DNA of 64,000 nucleotides from Streptococcus cuniculipharyngis (GTDB lineage: Bacteria; Bacillota; Bacilli; Lactobacillales; Streptococcaceae), in the NCBI RefSeq assembly GCF_007859195.1, contig NZ_VOHL01000004.1, forward strand, positions 36,756 through 100,755. The letters are read 5' to 3'. Below the pieces are notes generated by a model, which made no database searches, was not told the DNA's origin, and worked only from the letters and a program-made list of their open reading frames with translations. This document shows positions 18,980 through 29,132 of the stretch, one piece after another; within the stretch, counting starts at the first letter, position 1, and every line of letters begins with the position of its first letter. A program made the translations under genes and the position numbers.

Positions 18980-19645
18980 CTACCCCCAAATCCGTCTGAT
19001 TTCATCCTTAAATTCACGAGCCGCTTGGGCTGGATTTTCTGCTTCAGTAATGCCACGACCTGCGATGAAGGTGTAAACATCCACCCCTTCAAAAAGTTTC
19101 AAGGTATCAACATCAAGACCACCTGTTACTGACACACGGAAGCCCATATCAATCAGTTTTTTAACCTTATTAAGGTCTTTTTCTCCCCAAGTCTCACCCG
19201 CTAGCAGGGCATCACGAGATTGATGGTAAATGGCTTGAGAAATTCCTGCATCCAGCCATAGTTGAGCCTGGTCATAGGTCCAGTCGCCATACAATTCAAT
19301 TTGGATTTCTCCCTTGTCACCATTAACTTCTTGAATGGCTTTAAGGGCTGCTGACATGGTTGGAATGGTTGCTGAACAGATACAGGTCATCCAGTCAGCT
19401 CCACGTACCGCATTATTTTTGGCAATTGTTCCGCCAGCATCCGCACACTTGGTATCTGCCACGATAATCTTGTCTGGGAAGAGGTTTCGCAGAACCTCAA
19501 CCAATTCGCTTCCTACTTGAAGCAGACAGACTGTACCTGCTTCAATAATGTCAACTTCAGCGCCAACGGCAACAGCCGCCTTGATGGCCCCTTTCAAATC
19601 AGAATGGTCAAGAGCCACTTGTAAATTTGGAATATGTTTTGTCAT
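18980..19645 (-). CDS. ulaD: 3-keto-L-gulonate-6-phosphate decarboxylase UlaD
   Basis: 221 residues of the orotidine-5'-phosphate decarboxylase superfamily. Visible motifs: LQVALDHSDLKGA, EAGTVCLLQVG, IIVADTKCADAGG (the DxKxxD-type active-site motif) and SVTGGLD. Converts 3-keto-L-gulonate 6-phosphate to L-xylulose 5-phosphate. Fourth gene of the ula operon. Confidence 0.96.
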   Translation of the reverse strand: MTKHIPNLQVALDHSDLKGAIKAAVAVGAEVDIIEAGTVCLLQVGSELVEVLRNLFPDKIIVADTKCADAGGTIAKNNAVRGADWMTCICSATIPTMSAALKAIQEVNGDKGEIQIELYGDWTYDQAQLWLDAGISQAIYHQSRDALLAGETWGEKDLNKVKKLIDMGFRVSVTGGLDVDTLKLFEGVDVYTFIAGRGITEAENPAQAAREFKDEIRRIWG

Positions 19646-19669
19646 CTTTCTTCTCTTTTCTAATCCTTA

Positions 19670-20155
19670 TTAACCTTCTAAGTCAAGTCCTTCTAAATAA
19701 GGGCTATTTTTTGATTCTTCTACCATGGCCAAAACTTCTTCTGGACTTTGACAAGCCACCAAACGCTCGATAGAATTATCTAACTCAAAGAGCGCGATAA
19801 TCTGCGGAATAGCTACTGAGGTATGGATAGCTGCTGAAGTCGCTGCCAAGGTTAAGAGCACAGACACTTCTTTACCGTCTGAAAAAGTAACCGGCTTGGT
19901 CAAGGTAATCAAAGAGAAAGAATCACGATTCACACCCTCACCTGCCTGAGCATGGGGCATGGCCATGCCTGGCATTAAGATATAATAAGGGCCGTATTCT
20001 TCCGTTGACGCAATAATATTGTCATAGTAAGTTTCTGTCACAGCGCCACTTTCAATCAAGGGATTAACCGCTAGTTTTACCGCTTCTTGCCAAGTCTCTG
20101 CCGTCAGGCCCAAACGAATCGAATTATTTTCTGTAAATGATTTTTTCAAGTTCAT
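19670..20155 (-). CDS. ulaC: PTS ascorbate-specific EIIA component UlaC
   Basis: 161 residues, mannitol/fructose-type EIIA fold. The phosphorylated His is H68 in MPGMAMPHAQAG. The open frame begins one codon earlier at a TTG, but ATG at 20155 behind GGTAGGGAAG is the better start. It passes phosphate from HPr to UlaB. Confidence 0.94.
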   Translation of the reverse strand: MNLKKSFTENNSIRLGLTAETWQEAVKLAVNPLIESGAVTETYYDNIIASTEEYGPYYILMPGMAMPHAQAGEGVNRDSFSLITLTKPVTFSDGKEVSVLLTLAATSAAIHTSVAIPQIIALFELDNSIERLVACQSPEEVLAMVEESKNSPYLEGLDLEG

Positions 20156-20220
20156 CAATCTTCCCTACCTTTCTTAAAACAAGGAGGTGCTTCCAGCATC
20201 TGAAAGCACCCCAAGGCTTG

Positions 20221-20502
20221 TTATTTTAATGCCGCTTCCAATTTTGTTTTGATTTCATTATCATCCATCAAATTGTCCAAACCAATCAATTTACCATTAG
20301 TTCGACCTTCCAACTCGCTAATCAAATGGTTTGATGCAATGACGATGTCATAACCTGCCGCCAAACCTTTAGCTTCACCCACTGAGCATGATGCTGATTC
20401 AAAATTAGTCACGCCTAGACCACGGAGGGCATTTTCAACCTTCATTTTAATCACCATTGATGATCCCATACCGTTACCGCATGCTGTAAGAACTTTAACC
20501 AT
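20221..20502 (-). CDS. ulaB: PTS ascorbate-specific EIIB component UlaB
   Basis: 93 residues. The phospho-cysteine is C8 in LTACGNGMGSS. The start at 20502 has AGGAGG 8 nt upstream; the extra eight codons of the open frame overlap that site and are not translated. Sits between ulaA and ulaC. Confidence 0.95.
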   Translation of the reverse strand: MVKVLTACGNGMGSSMVIKMKVENALRGLGVTNFESASCSVGEAKGLAAGYDIVIASNHLISELEGRTNGKLIGLDNLMDDNEIKTKLEAALK

Positions 20503-20550
20503 TATCTTTTCCTCCTGTAAAATCAATTATCTTATTTTTAAATGACTACT

Positions 20551-22005
20551 TTACTCGCCTTGTGCTTCACCACGATAGTAAGCTTCTTTATCTTTTGCCT
20601 TGGCAAATTGAAGTTGTGGAATGGCAAGTAAGAAAGCACAAACTAGAACATAACCTGCTAAACCAAGGTACTTGAAGATGTAAGCAAATGGCAACCATGG
20701 AATTTCAAAGTCAATATTACCGTGGTAACCACCGTAGCTGGCAAGATCCAAAAGGGCTACCGCTACTGCACCAAGAGCTACTTGAAGCACACCTGAAATA
20801 AATGATAGGATAACCGCTGCTTTCCAACCACCACGTTTGTCTGCATAAACGGCGATAGCCGCATTGTCAAAGAAGACAGGAACGAAACCGGTGATAATCA
20901 AGACAGGGTTTTTGAAGACAATCAAGAGAACGATTGTAATCAACTGACCAACCAAACCAACTGCAAATCCTGAAAGGACGGCATTTGGTGAACCAAAACC
21001 ATAAGAAGCTGCAACGTCAACCGCTGGGAATGAGCCTGGAAGCAGTTTTGATGAGATACCTTGGAAGGCATTGGTCAATTCACCAACGAACATCCGCACC
21101 CCTTGCATCAAGACAAAGAGATAAACTGAGAAAGTGAATGCTGTTTGAATGACATACATGAAGAAAGCTTGTTTCTCTGGGTTATATGGTGTACCAGATG
21201 TAATCACTTCGGCATTAGACATCACATCTGGACCAAGAATTGACAAGATTAAACCAAAGAAAATCAACATCAAGGTTGCAGAAGCAACAACTGTATCATG
21301 GAAAATGTTGAGGAAAGTTGGTAGTTTAAGATTGTCCAAGTTCTCCTCTTTTTTACCAAGTTTTGGTGCCACCTTATCAACAAACCAGATGGCAAATTGT
21401 TGTTGGTGTCCGATGGCAAAACCACCACCGCCAGTCAAGCGTTGAGTCGCCTCAACAGTCATATTTGAGCTGACCGCCCAGTAGAGTCCACAAATTAAAC
21501 CAATGGCAACAACACCGAAACTACTGCGTAATTGTGGGACCAAAAGCAGGACAATCAAAGAAACTGTTGCAGCTTGTTGGACCATGATGTGACCAGTAAT
21601 AAAGAGGGTTCTGACCTTAGTCACCTTACGCAGAGCAACCAAAAGAATATTAACCCCAAAACCAATCAAGAGAGCTGTTGTCGCTGCTCCAACAAAATCC
21701 GGAAACTGCTCAGCAATCTTAGTATTAGCTGCTGTCAACCCAAAGTAAGGGTCAATAACTGCCGCACCAATCTTGAACTTATAGTTCAAGGCTGCCAGAA
21801 TGGGACGGAAAGTTGTTACCAAACCACCTGCACCGACATTAAGAATCAAATAACCTACCGTTGCTTTGACAAATCCTGCAAAAACATCATGCAGTGGTTT
21901 TTTCAAGAGTAGGTAGCCCACAAGAACCAGCAAACCTACAAAGAAGGCTGGATTTTGCAAAATGTTTTGCGAAAACCAGTTTAATAGATTTAAAATGAAT
22001 TCCAT
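20551..22005 (-). CDS. ulaA: PTS ascorbate permease EIIC component UlaA
   Basis: 484 residues with 10-11 hydrophobic segments, matching the SgaT/UlaA family that imports and phosphorylates L-ascorbate together with UlaB and UlaC. Typical motifs include GGGGFAIGHQQQF and SYGFGSPNAVLSGF. First gene of ulaABCDEF, preceded by the promoter with cre and the UlaR-type box. Confidence 0.96.
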   Translation of the reverse strand: MEFILNLLNWFSQNILQNPAFFVGLLVLVGYLLLKKPLHDVFAGFVKATVGYLILNVGAGGLVTTFRPILAALNYKFKIGAAVIDPYFGLTAANTKIAEQFPDFVGAATTALLIGFGVNILLVALRKVTKVRTLFITGHIMVQQAATVSLIVLLLVPQLRSSFGVVAIGLICGLYWAVSSNMTVEATQRLTGGGGFAIGHQQQFAIWFVDKVAPKLGKKEENLDNLKLPTFLNIFHDTVVASATLMLIFFGLILSILGPDVMSNAEVITSGTPYNPEKQAFFMYVIQTAFTFSVYLFVLMQGVRMFVGELTNAFQGISSKLLPGSFPAVDVAASYGFGSPNAVLSGFAVGLVGQLITIVLLIVFKNPVLIITGFVPVFFDNAAIAVYADKRGGWKAAVILSFISGVLQVALGAVAVALLDLASYGGYHGNIDFEIPWLPFAYIFKYLGLAGYVLVCAFLLAIPQLQFAKAKDKEAYYRGEAQGE

Positions 22006-22056
22006 TTTAACACCCCTTTTCTTTTTATCTTTTTTATTTTTCTTGTTTACAATCTT

Positions 22057-22112
22057 ATTATAAAACTTGTAAGCGCAAACAAAAAGACCAAGAAATACAC
22101 ACTTATGTGTTC
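22057..22112 (-). promoter_or_regulatory. ulaA promoter: -10, cre and UlaR-type box
   Basis: TATAAT at 22057-22062; cre TGTAAGCGCAAACA (plus reading) at 22068-22081, a full consensus match in the -10/-35 spacer; and a 36-bp box at 22077-22112 that is 29/36 identical to the one before ulaG, with 16 consecutive identical bases and a conserved ACACA-N4-TGTGT palindrome. The -35 (TTTTTG) is poor. CcpA repression and activator control are expected. Confidence 0.82.
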
Positions 22113-22125
22113 AAGACTAGGAAAC

Positions 22126-22162
22126 AAAAAAATAAGCACATGATTTGTCATCATGTACTTAT
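22126..22162 (-). terminator. purA terminator
   Basis: ATAAGTACATGA/TCATGTGCTTAT stem with a 7-nt loop and TTTTTTTG on the minus strand. It stands between purA and the ulaA control region. Confidence 0.85.
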
Positions 22163-22168
22163 TTATTT

Positions 22169-23566
<1,398 letters not shown>

Positions 23567-23612
23567 TCTTACCCAACCAAATGAGGACCAGCATAAAATC
23601 TCCGATTACTCC

Positions 23613-23641
23613 TTGACAAAAGCAAGATTTTAAGATAAAAT
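23613..23641 (+). promoter_or_regulatory. tRNA-Cys promoter
   Basis: TTGACA (23613-23618), 17 nt, TAAAAT (23636-23641), 12 nt before the tRNA. Confidence 0.85.
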
Positions 23642-23653
23642 AATAAACGTTAT

Positions 23654-23724
23654 GGCGGTATAGCCAAGTGGTAAGGCACGGCTCTGCAAAAGCTTGATCG
23701 TCGGTTCAAATCCGTCTACCGCCT
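23654..23724 (+). tRNA. tRNA-Cys (GCA)
   Basis: 71 nt, cloverleaf with acceptor GGCGGTA/TACCGCC, D-arm GCC..GGC, anticodon loop CTGCAAA (anticodon GCA) and T-loop TTCAAAT. CCA is not encoded. Two non-pairs are visible: C-T at the top of the anticodon stem and T-T in the T stem. Confidence 0.95.
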
Positions 23725-23738
23725 TCATCATCCAAGTA

Positions 23739-23766
23739 AAAGCTCATCTGATGATGGGCTTTTTTG
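23739..23766 (+). terminator. tRNA-Cys terminator
   Basis: AAGCTCATC-TGAT-GATGGGCTT stem followed by TTTTTG. Confidence 0.85.
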
Positions 23767-23857
23767 CTTGCCTACTAGGTTAAATGAGGATAAGGCATCA
23801 TTTGTTGAAGCAAGAGTAAACTCTTTAATCGTTCACAAAAGTTCTCTACAACGTAGA

Positions 23858-23885
23858 ACAAACCCTCTGGTTTTTTCCAGAGGGG
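23858..23885 (-). terminator. asnA terminator
   Basis: CCCTCTGG/CCAGAGGG 8-bp stem with a six-A loop, then TTTGTT on the minus strand. Confidence 0.8.
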
Positions 23886-23890
23886 TCTGC

Positions 23891-24883
23891 TTACAAAATA
23901 TGCTCAAAAGTTTCATAAACGTCTTTAGGCCAAACTGAGGTTTGAACTTCGCCGATATGACCTTTTTTGAGGAGGAACATGGCCATACGAGATTGACCAA
24001 TCCCTCCACCAATACTCAGAGGAAATTGACCAGCTAAAAGGGCCTCGTGCCAATCAAACGCTAACCGGTCTTGGTCGCCAGTCAAGTCAACCTGACGTTT
24101 GAGGGCTACCTCATCCACACGAATGCCCATGGACGATAGTTCAAAGGCTGTTTGCAGTCGGTCATTCCAAACTAGGATATCACCATTTAGACCGCGATAG
24201 CCATTCTCCGTCTCAGTGGTCCAATCATCATAATCGGGAGCACGACCATCGTGGGGCTTACCATCAGCTAAGCAGCCGCCAATTCCAATGAGAAAGACCG
24301 CTCCAAATTCCTTGGTCACCGCATTTTCACGTTCTTTGGGGCTTAAATCGGGGTATTTTGCCACCAATTCTTCCGTATGGATAAAGGTAATCTGCTTGGG
24401 GAGAACTGCCTCAATATCATAACGAGCTTCAACGGCCAATTCCGTCAAGCGAATAACCTTATAAATCTGCTCCACCGTTTCTTTGAGATAGGCTAAATTA
24501 CGACGCCCCGCCGGAATCACCTTTTCCCAGTCCCATTGGTCCACATAGACCGAATGCGTCCGATCTAGCGAATCCTCATCAGGTCTCAGTGCCTTCATGT
24601 TAACCACTAGGCCCTCGCCTTCGTTAAAACTAAATCGGGCCAAGGTATGACGTTTCCATTTGGCTAGGGAATGAACCACTTCAAACTGGGCATCTGGGAT
24701 TTTCAAGACATTGACCGAAACAGGGTTTTCAATGCCGGAAAGGTTGTCCTGCATACCATCTCCCACCCGACTCAAAATCGGCCCCTGCACCTCAACAATA
24801 TTAAGCTTGTCAATCAAATACTGGGTAAAGGTATTCTTGACAAAGGAAATTTCTTCTTGCTGTTCAATAAAACTTTTTTTCAT
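23891..24883 (-). CDS. asnA: aspartate--ammonia ligase (asparagine synthetase A)
   Basis: Makes asparagine from aspartate, ammonia and ATP. 330 residues from [14 protein letters not shown], the family N-terminus; the 24 upstream codons in frame are leader. Class II aaRS-like fold with [24 protein letters not shown] and the [14 protein letters not shown] motif 3 near 295-310. The gene stands alone, with a -10 TATAAT (24915-24920) and a CodY-like box further upstream. Confidence 0.97.
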   Translation of the reverse strand: MKKSFIEQQEEISFVKNTFTQYLIDKLNIVEVQGPILSRVGDGMQDNLSGIENPVSVNVLKIPDAQFEVVHSLAKWKRHTLARFSFNEGEGLVVNMKALRPDEDSLDRTHSVYVDQWDWEKVIPAGRRNLAYLKETVEQIYKVIRLTELAVEARYDIEAVLPKQITFIHTEELVAKYPDLSPKERENAVTKEFGAVFLIGIGGCLADGKPHDGRAPDYDDWTTETENGYRGLNGDILVWNDRLQTAFELSSMGIRVDEVALKRQVDLTGDQDRLAFDWHEALLAGQFPLSIGGGIGQSRMAMFLLKKGHIGEVQTSVWPKDVYETFEHIL

Positions 24884-24914
24884 CACTGACCTCATCTTTT
24901 TGCTATTATTAGGC

Positions 24915-24971
24915 ATTATACCCTTTTCTGCACAAAAAAGAAAGCGTTTTTGCAAAAATTTTCAGAGAAAA
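24915..24971 (-). promoter_or_regulatory. asnA promoter region with CodY-like box
   Basis: TATAAT at 24915-24920 with no good -35. At 24957-24971 the plus strand reads AATTTTCAGAGAAAA, 12 of 15 positions of the CodY consensus AATTTTCWGAAAATT. Confidence 0.4.
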
Positions 24972-24974
24972 CTG

Positions 24975-25000
24975 AAAAAACTAGGTTACCCTAGTTTTTT
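24975..25000 (-). terminator. pepO terminator
   Basis: AAAAAACTAGG-GTAA-CCTAGTTTTTT symmetric stem next to the pepO stop. Confidence 0.9.
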
Positions 25001-25005
25001 CTTGA

Positions 25006-26901
25006 TTACCAAATCATGACACGATCAGCTACTGGACGCCACATGCCATCTGTTTCGGTCACACCAAAAGTTTCATGAAATTCTGCAAAATTTGGCAGCT
25101 GAACATTGGTTCGCAAGTGACCCGGAGCATGGACATCAACGCTAGCCAACATTTGCATGTACTCTGTGCGAGCCTTGAGCCGCCAAATACGAGCAAAATT
25201 GATGAAAAAGTCCTCAGCTGAAAACTCCCCTTCCTGCTGGGCTGCTTCTAAGGCTGCCGCCAAACCACCCAAGTCGGCTACGTTTTCTGATACGGTCAAC
25301 TTACCATTGACCTTGGCTCCGTAAGAATCCAAACCATCAAATTGCTCAACCACCCGGTCTGTCCGCTCCTTAAAGGCTTGGTAATCAGCATCCGTCCACC
25401 AATTGTTTAAGCTACCAAATTCATCAAAAGAGGCCCCATTGGTATCAAAGGCATGGGAAATTTCATGGGCAATAACCGCTCCAATACCGCCATAGTTGGC
25501 TGACGATGACTGCTCCAATGAATAAAATGGTGCCTGTAAAATAGCTGCAGGAAAAACAATCTTATTTTGTTGTGGTGAATAGTAGGCATTGACCTCATGG
25601 GCTGCCATGCCCCACTCACTCTGGTCAACCGGTTGATTCCACTTGCTCCAGGCATGACGGATAGAAATTTGAGCTAACTTGCGGGCATTCTCCAAAAGAG
25701 AAAGTTGATCATCAATAATCTTCTCTGGGTAGGTATCCGGTAATTTTTCTGGATAGCCAATATGAGGGGTAATGCGATTCAGTTTGACAATCGCCTGCTC
25801 AATGGTCGCCTGACTCAACCAATCATTTTTGCTAAGGCGTTGCTTATAAACCTCAATCATGGTCGCCACCTTGCTCTCCACATCGGCCTTAGCCGCTGGT
25901 GAGAAATATTCTTTAGCATACCAGAGGCCCAAGGCTTGGTTATAAGGCCCCGAAGCCAGGTAAAAGGCTGCTTTACGCTGATTGGCTGCCTCTGGCGTTC
26001 CTGTCAAAGCCCGACGATAAGCGCCTGCCAAAACGCGAATCTCGTCCGTTAAATAATTGGCACAAGAGGCTGCTGCCTGAAAAATCAAGTTTGCTTTTAG
26101 ACCTTCCCAGTTAGCTTCAGAATAATATTCCTTGGCAAATTCTGTCCAAAAACGTTCTTCTGGCACAATGACCTGATCCGGAGTCTGCCCCAAAAGCTGG
26201 GTAAAAATCTCATCTAAGGGGAGTTCAGGAGCTAACTTGGTAAAATCGGCCCAGTCATAAGGGTGATAGAGTTTGGCATACTCTGAACTCTCCTCACTTG
26301 AGAGGACATAATTGGCTAGCTTAGCATCTAAGGCAATCATCTTGTCCAAAAGAGCAGCAATATCTTCCTGAGAAAAACCAAATTTGCTCAACCAAGCCTC
26401 ACTAGACTGACGCCAGGTTGCCAATAAGGTCTTGCCCTGCTCATGGTCAGGAGCATAATAGGTCACATCTGGCAAGATGAGACTTGGGGCATCCGCCCAA
26501 AGAACATTTAATTGAGCATTCATAAAGTCAGGAGCCACACCAAAGGGAAAGAGATTTGGCTGACCTAACAGCTCATAGTCAGCAATCTTACTGGCAAATT
26601 CTGCAAACGAGGATAAACCTTGATAGGAGTCAATAAGAGGGAGGGCTGGGGCAACACCAGCCTTTTCTCGCCCTTCAAAATCGCTAACCAAAGCATGAAA
26701 TTTGACAAAGTTCTGCAAAATCGGGTCTGTCGGCAAATCATCACCCGCTAGCCAGCGATCCGTCCTTGCCAACATCAATTCTTCAATCTCTGTATGCAGG
26801 TCCATAAAGCCACCAGTGGTCGGCTTATCGTCTGGAATAACTGCTGTCTTGGCCCAGTCGCCATTGACTGCCTGGTAAAAATCATCTTGTAAACGTACCA
26901 T
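25006..26901 (-). CDS. pepO: M13-family endopeptidase PepO (neprilysin-like)
   Basis: 631-residue zinc endopeptidase for oligopeptides. The zinc motif HEISH is at 479-483, and the third ligand Glu is in ENVADLGG (539-546). Substrate-binding NAYYSPQQNKIVFPA lies near 438-452. There is no signal peptide, so it is probably cytoplasmic, though some streptococcal PepO proteins also appear outside the cell. Stands alone with its own promoter. Confidence 0.95.
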   Translation of the reverse strand: MVRLQDDFYQAVNGDWAKTAVIPDDKPTTGGFMDLHTEIEELMLARTDRWLAGDDLPTDPILQNFVKFHALVSDFEGREKAGVAPALPLIDSYQGLSSFAEFASKIADYELLGQPNLFPFGVAPDFMNAQLNVLWADAPSLILPDVTYYAPDHEQGKTLLATWRQSSEAWLSKFGFSQEDIAALLDKMIALDAKLANYVLSSEESSEYAKLYHPYDWADFTKLAPELPLDEIFTQLLGQTPDQVIVPEERFWTEFAKEYYSEANWEGLKANLIFQAAASCANYLTDEIRVLAGAYRRALTGTPEAANQRKAAFYLASGPYNQALGLWYAKEYFSPAAKADVESKVATMIEVYKQRLSKNDWLSQATIEQAIVKLNRITPHIGYPEKLPDTYPEKIIDDQLSLLENARKLAQISIRHAWSKWNQPVDQSEWGMAAHEVNAYYSPQQNKIVFPAAILQAPFYSLEQSSSANYGGIGAVIAHEISHAFDTNGASFDEFGSLNNWWTDADYQAFKERTDRVVEQFDGLDSYGAKVNGKLTVSENVADLGGLAAALEAAQQEGEFSAEDFFINFARIWRLKARTEYMQMLASVDVHAPGHLRTNVQLPNFAEFHETFGVTETDGMWRPVADRVMIW

Positions 26902-26928
26902 AATAACCTCCTTGGTCTATCTTAGCCT

Positions 26929-26946
26929 ATTTTAACAAAATTTTGT
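26929..26946 (-). promoter_or_regulatory. pepO -10 region with palindrome
   Basis: Extended -10 TGTTAAAAT (TAAAAT at 26929-26934) and, directly upstream, the perfect palindrome ACAAAATTTTGT (26935-26946). The -35 is weak. Confidence 0.45.
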
Positions 26947-27020
26947 CCTAAATGCACTTGTGACCCAAGAAAACTAGCTTTCCCCTTCAGATCAATACAA
27001 ACTATTTCTCAAACCTTTTC

Positions 27021-27049
27021 TTGAAATCGCTTTCCAAAAGTGTTACAAT
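27021..27049 (+). promoter_or_regulatory. promoter of the immunity-like gene
   Basis: TTGAAA (27021-27026), 17 nt, TACAAT (27044-27049), 31 nt before the ATG. Confidence 0.8.
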
Positions 27050-27080
27050 GTGCTTAACAATTGATAAGGAGGATAAGCTG

Positions 27081-27371
27081 ATGACCGAACAAGAAAACAT
27101 CAGACAAGTCTTGGCAGACCCGAAAGTACAAGCCAAGCCAAAACTCTCTCAATTATTTTCAGTAGCCCTGACTAGGCTTGATACAGAACAGGCTAGCCAA
27201 GTCATGCCCTCCTTGATGTACGATATATCCCTTTACTTGACTCTTAATCACTACACTGCGCCAAAAAGTGTCCTTGATTTTGCTCAGACCTATCAAAAAA
27301 CCTATCATCAGGCCAGAGGCATTGGCTCTGCCCTTAGGATGTTAGCCCAATCACTAACCTCCTTAAAATGA
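27081..27371 (+). CDS. small helical protein, possibly bacteriocin-immunity type
   Basis: 96 residues, no signal peptide, no membrane segment; predicted all-helical. The start is ATG at 27081 behind AAGGAGG; the open frame extends to 27021 only because it runs through the promoter. Size, helical composition and a late hydrophobic helix (GIGSALRMLAQSL) recall the enterocin-A-immunity fold, a four-helix bundle, but I cannot see a diagnostic motif and no bacteriocin gene lies beside it. Single plus-strand gene between pepO and treC. Confidence 0.7.
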   Translation: MTEQENIRQVLADPKVQAKPKLSQLFSVALTRLDTEQASQVMPSLMYDISLYLTLNHYTAPKSVLDFAQTYQKTYHQARGIGSALRMLAQSLTSLK

Positions 27372-27382
27372 AAAAACTAAAA

Positions 27383-27404
27383 GGCTGGAACAAAAGTTCC
27401 AGCC
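27383..27404 (-). terminator. treC terminator
   Basis: GGCTGGAAC-AAAA-GTTCCAGCC perfect stem; the minus strand continues TTTTAGTTTTTT. The stem overlaps the first base of the treC stop codon. Confidence 0.85.
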
Positions 27405-29035
27405 TAGTTCCTTGTGCTCAAAATAGCCAAGGTCTGATAAGGTTTCAAGGTAAGCTTTTGACCCAAACCAACATCAGGGTAGTTACTAATCAGGACCTGG
27501 CCAGCTCGATAATCTGGAAGCAGGTCAAGCGTGACCTCTTGTGCGAAGAAATTATTTAAGACCAAGAGTTTTTCATCACCTAGTTGCCGTTCAAAGGCAT
27601 AGACTTGGTCACTGTTTTGATAGGCTGCTTTATAGTCACCTTCGGAGATGATGGACAGGTTTTTTCTCAACTTAATCAAACGTTGATAGAAGGGAAAAAT
27701 CTTGCCTGTTTTTTCTGTTTCAACATTAATGGTTTGGTAGGTCTTGCCGACCTTGAGCCAAGGGGTGTTGGTTGAAAAGCCAGCATGAGCTGTAGCATTC
27801 CACTGCATTGGTGTCCGCGAATTGTCTCGTGATTTGGCCTTGACAATAGCAAAGGCTTCTGCTGCAGACTTGCCCTGCTCCAACAAGATATCATAGGCAT
27901 TGAGACTCTCCACGTCCACATAGTCAGCCATGCTATCATAGTCGGGATCCAGCATACCAATCTCCTCACCCATGTAAATATAAGGCGTCCCTCGGGAAAG
28001 ATGGATAGAAGCCGCTAACATGGTCGCTCCCTCTTCACGAAAATTCTCCACATCAATAAAGCGGTTAAGGGCGCGAGGCTGGTCATGGTTGTTGTAGAAA
28101 AGTGCATTCCAGCCATTGCCTTGACTCATCTCCTCCCCCCACTGGTGGAAGAGCCCTTGCAATTCCTTGAAATCAAAGGCCTTGATGGTCCATTTTTGCC
28201 CATCCTGGTAGTCCACTTTGAGGTGGTGAAAATTAAAAGCCATGGATAGTTCTTCCCGCTCTGGGGCAGTGTAGAGCAAGCAATTCTCAATCGTGGTTGA
28301 CGACATTTCCCCAACCGTCATAAACCCTTCTTCTTCTCCAAAAGTCGCTTGGTTCATCATGTGGAGGTACTCATGGGTAATAGGACGATCCGTATAGGCT
28401 GGCTTGCCATCATTGATGGGACAATCTACCAAAACGTCATCCTTACCAATCAGGTTAATGACATCAAAGCGAAAGCCTCTGACTCCCTTGTCCTTCCAGA
28501 AATTAACCACCTTGAATAGCTCTTGACGCACATGCGGGTTACGCCAGTTGAGATCAGCTTGGCTCTGGTCAAAGAGATGAAGGTAATATTTGCCCGTATT
28601 ACCAAAGGGAGACCAAGCAGAGCCACCAAACTTGGACAGCCAATCCGTTGGCTCATCACGCAGGATAAAGAAATCCTGATAAAAGGTATCGCCTGCTAGA
28701 GCCTTTTGAAACCATTCGTGATCGGTGGAACAATGGTTGAGCACCATATCCAGCATAAAGGCAATCCCGTGTTTCTCCCCGACCTCAATCATCTCCTCAA
28801 AGTCGGCCATGCTACCAAAGAGAGGATTAACCGCCTGATAATCAGAAATATCATAGCCATTATCCCGTTGGGGGCTAGGATAGAAAGGATTGAGCCAAAC
28901 CATATCCACTCCCAAGTCTGCTAGATAGGGAATTTTTTCAATAATCCCCTGTAAGTCACCCACACCATTTCCTGTCGTATCCTTGAATGATTTGGGATAA
29001 ATCTGATAAACCACCTGACGCTTATCAATGACCAT
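27404..29035 (-). CDS. treC: alpha,alpha-phosphotrehalase TreC (GH13)
   Basis: Hydrolyses trehalose 6-phosphate to glucose and glucose 6-phosphate. 543 residues with GH13 motifs: DMVLNH (96-101), catalytic nucleophile D191 in GFRFDV, general acid E243 in VGEMS, and NNHDQ with D318. Dextran glucosidases (DexB) are close relatives; the adjacent treB and treR decide for trehalose. A TTGCTAATATG-type leader and AAGGAG precede the start. Confidence 0.92.
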   Translation of the reverse strand: MVIDKRQVVYQIYPKSFKDTTGNGVGDLQGIIEKIPYLADLGVDMVWLNPFYPSPQRDNGYDISDYQAVNPLFGSMADFEEMIEVGEKHGIAFMLDMVLNHCSTDHEWFQKALAGDTFYQDFFILRDEPTDWLSKFGGSAWSPFGNTGKYYLHLFDQSQADLNWRNPHVRQELFKVVNFWKDKGVRGFRFDVINLIGKDDVLVDCPINDGKPAYTDRPITHEYLHMMNQATFGEEEGFMTVGEMSSTTIENCLLYTAPEREELSMAFNFHHLKVDYQDGQKWTIKAFDFKELQGLFHQWGEEMSQGNGWNALFYNNHDQPRALNRFIDVENFREEGATMLAASIHLSRGTPYIYMGEEIGMLDPDYDSMADYVDVESLNAYDILLEQGKSAAEAFAIVKAKSRDNSRTPMQWNATAHAGFSTNTPWLKVGKTYQTINVETEKTGKIFPFYQRLIKLRKNLSIISEGDYKAAYQNSDQVYAFERQLGDEKLLVLNNFFAQEVTLDLLPDYRAGQVLISNYPDVGLGQKLTLKPYQTLAILSTRN

Positions 29036-29132
29036 AGAATTCTCCTTGCTAATATGATTGAAAAGAGGCAGAACCAGTCAACAGCTCTAACAACTGCCAC
29101 CAGTCCAACCCTTTTCATCCTTCTTAATCTTC

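Noticed and set aside
24884..24974. T-box riboswitch upstream of asnA
   Set aside because: The leader is only about 30-40 nt from the -10 and has no T-box motif or antiterminator.
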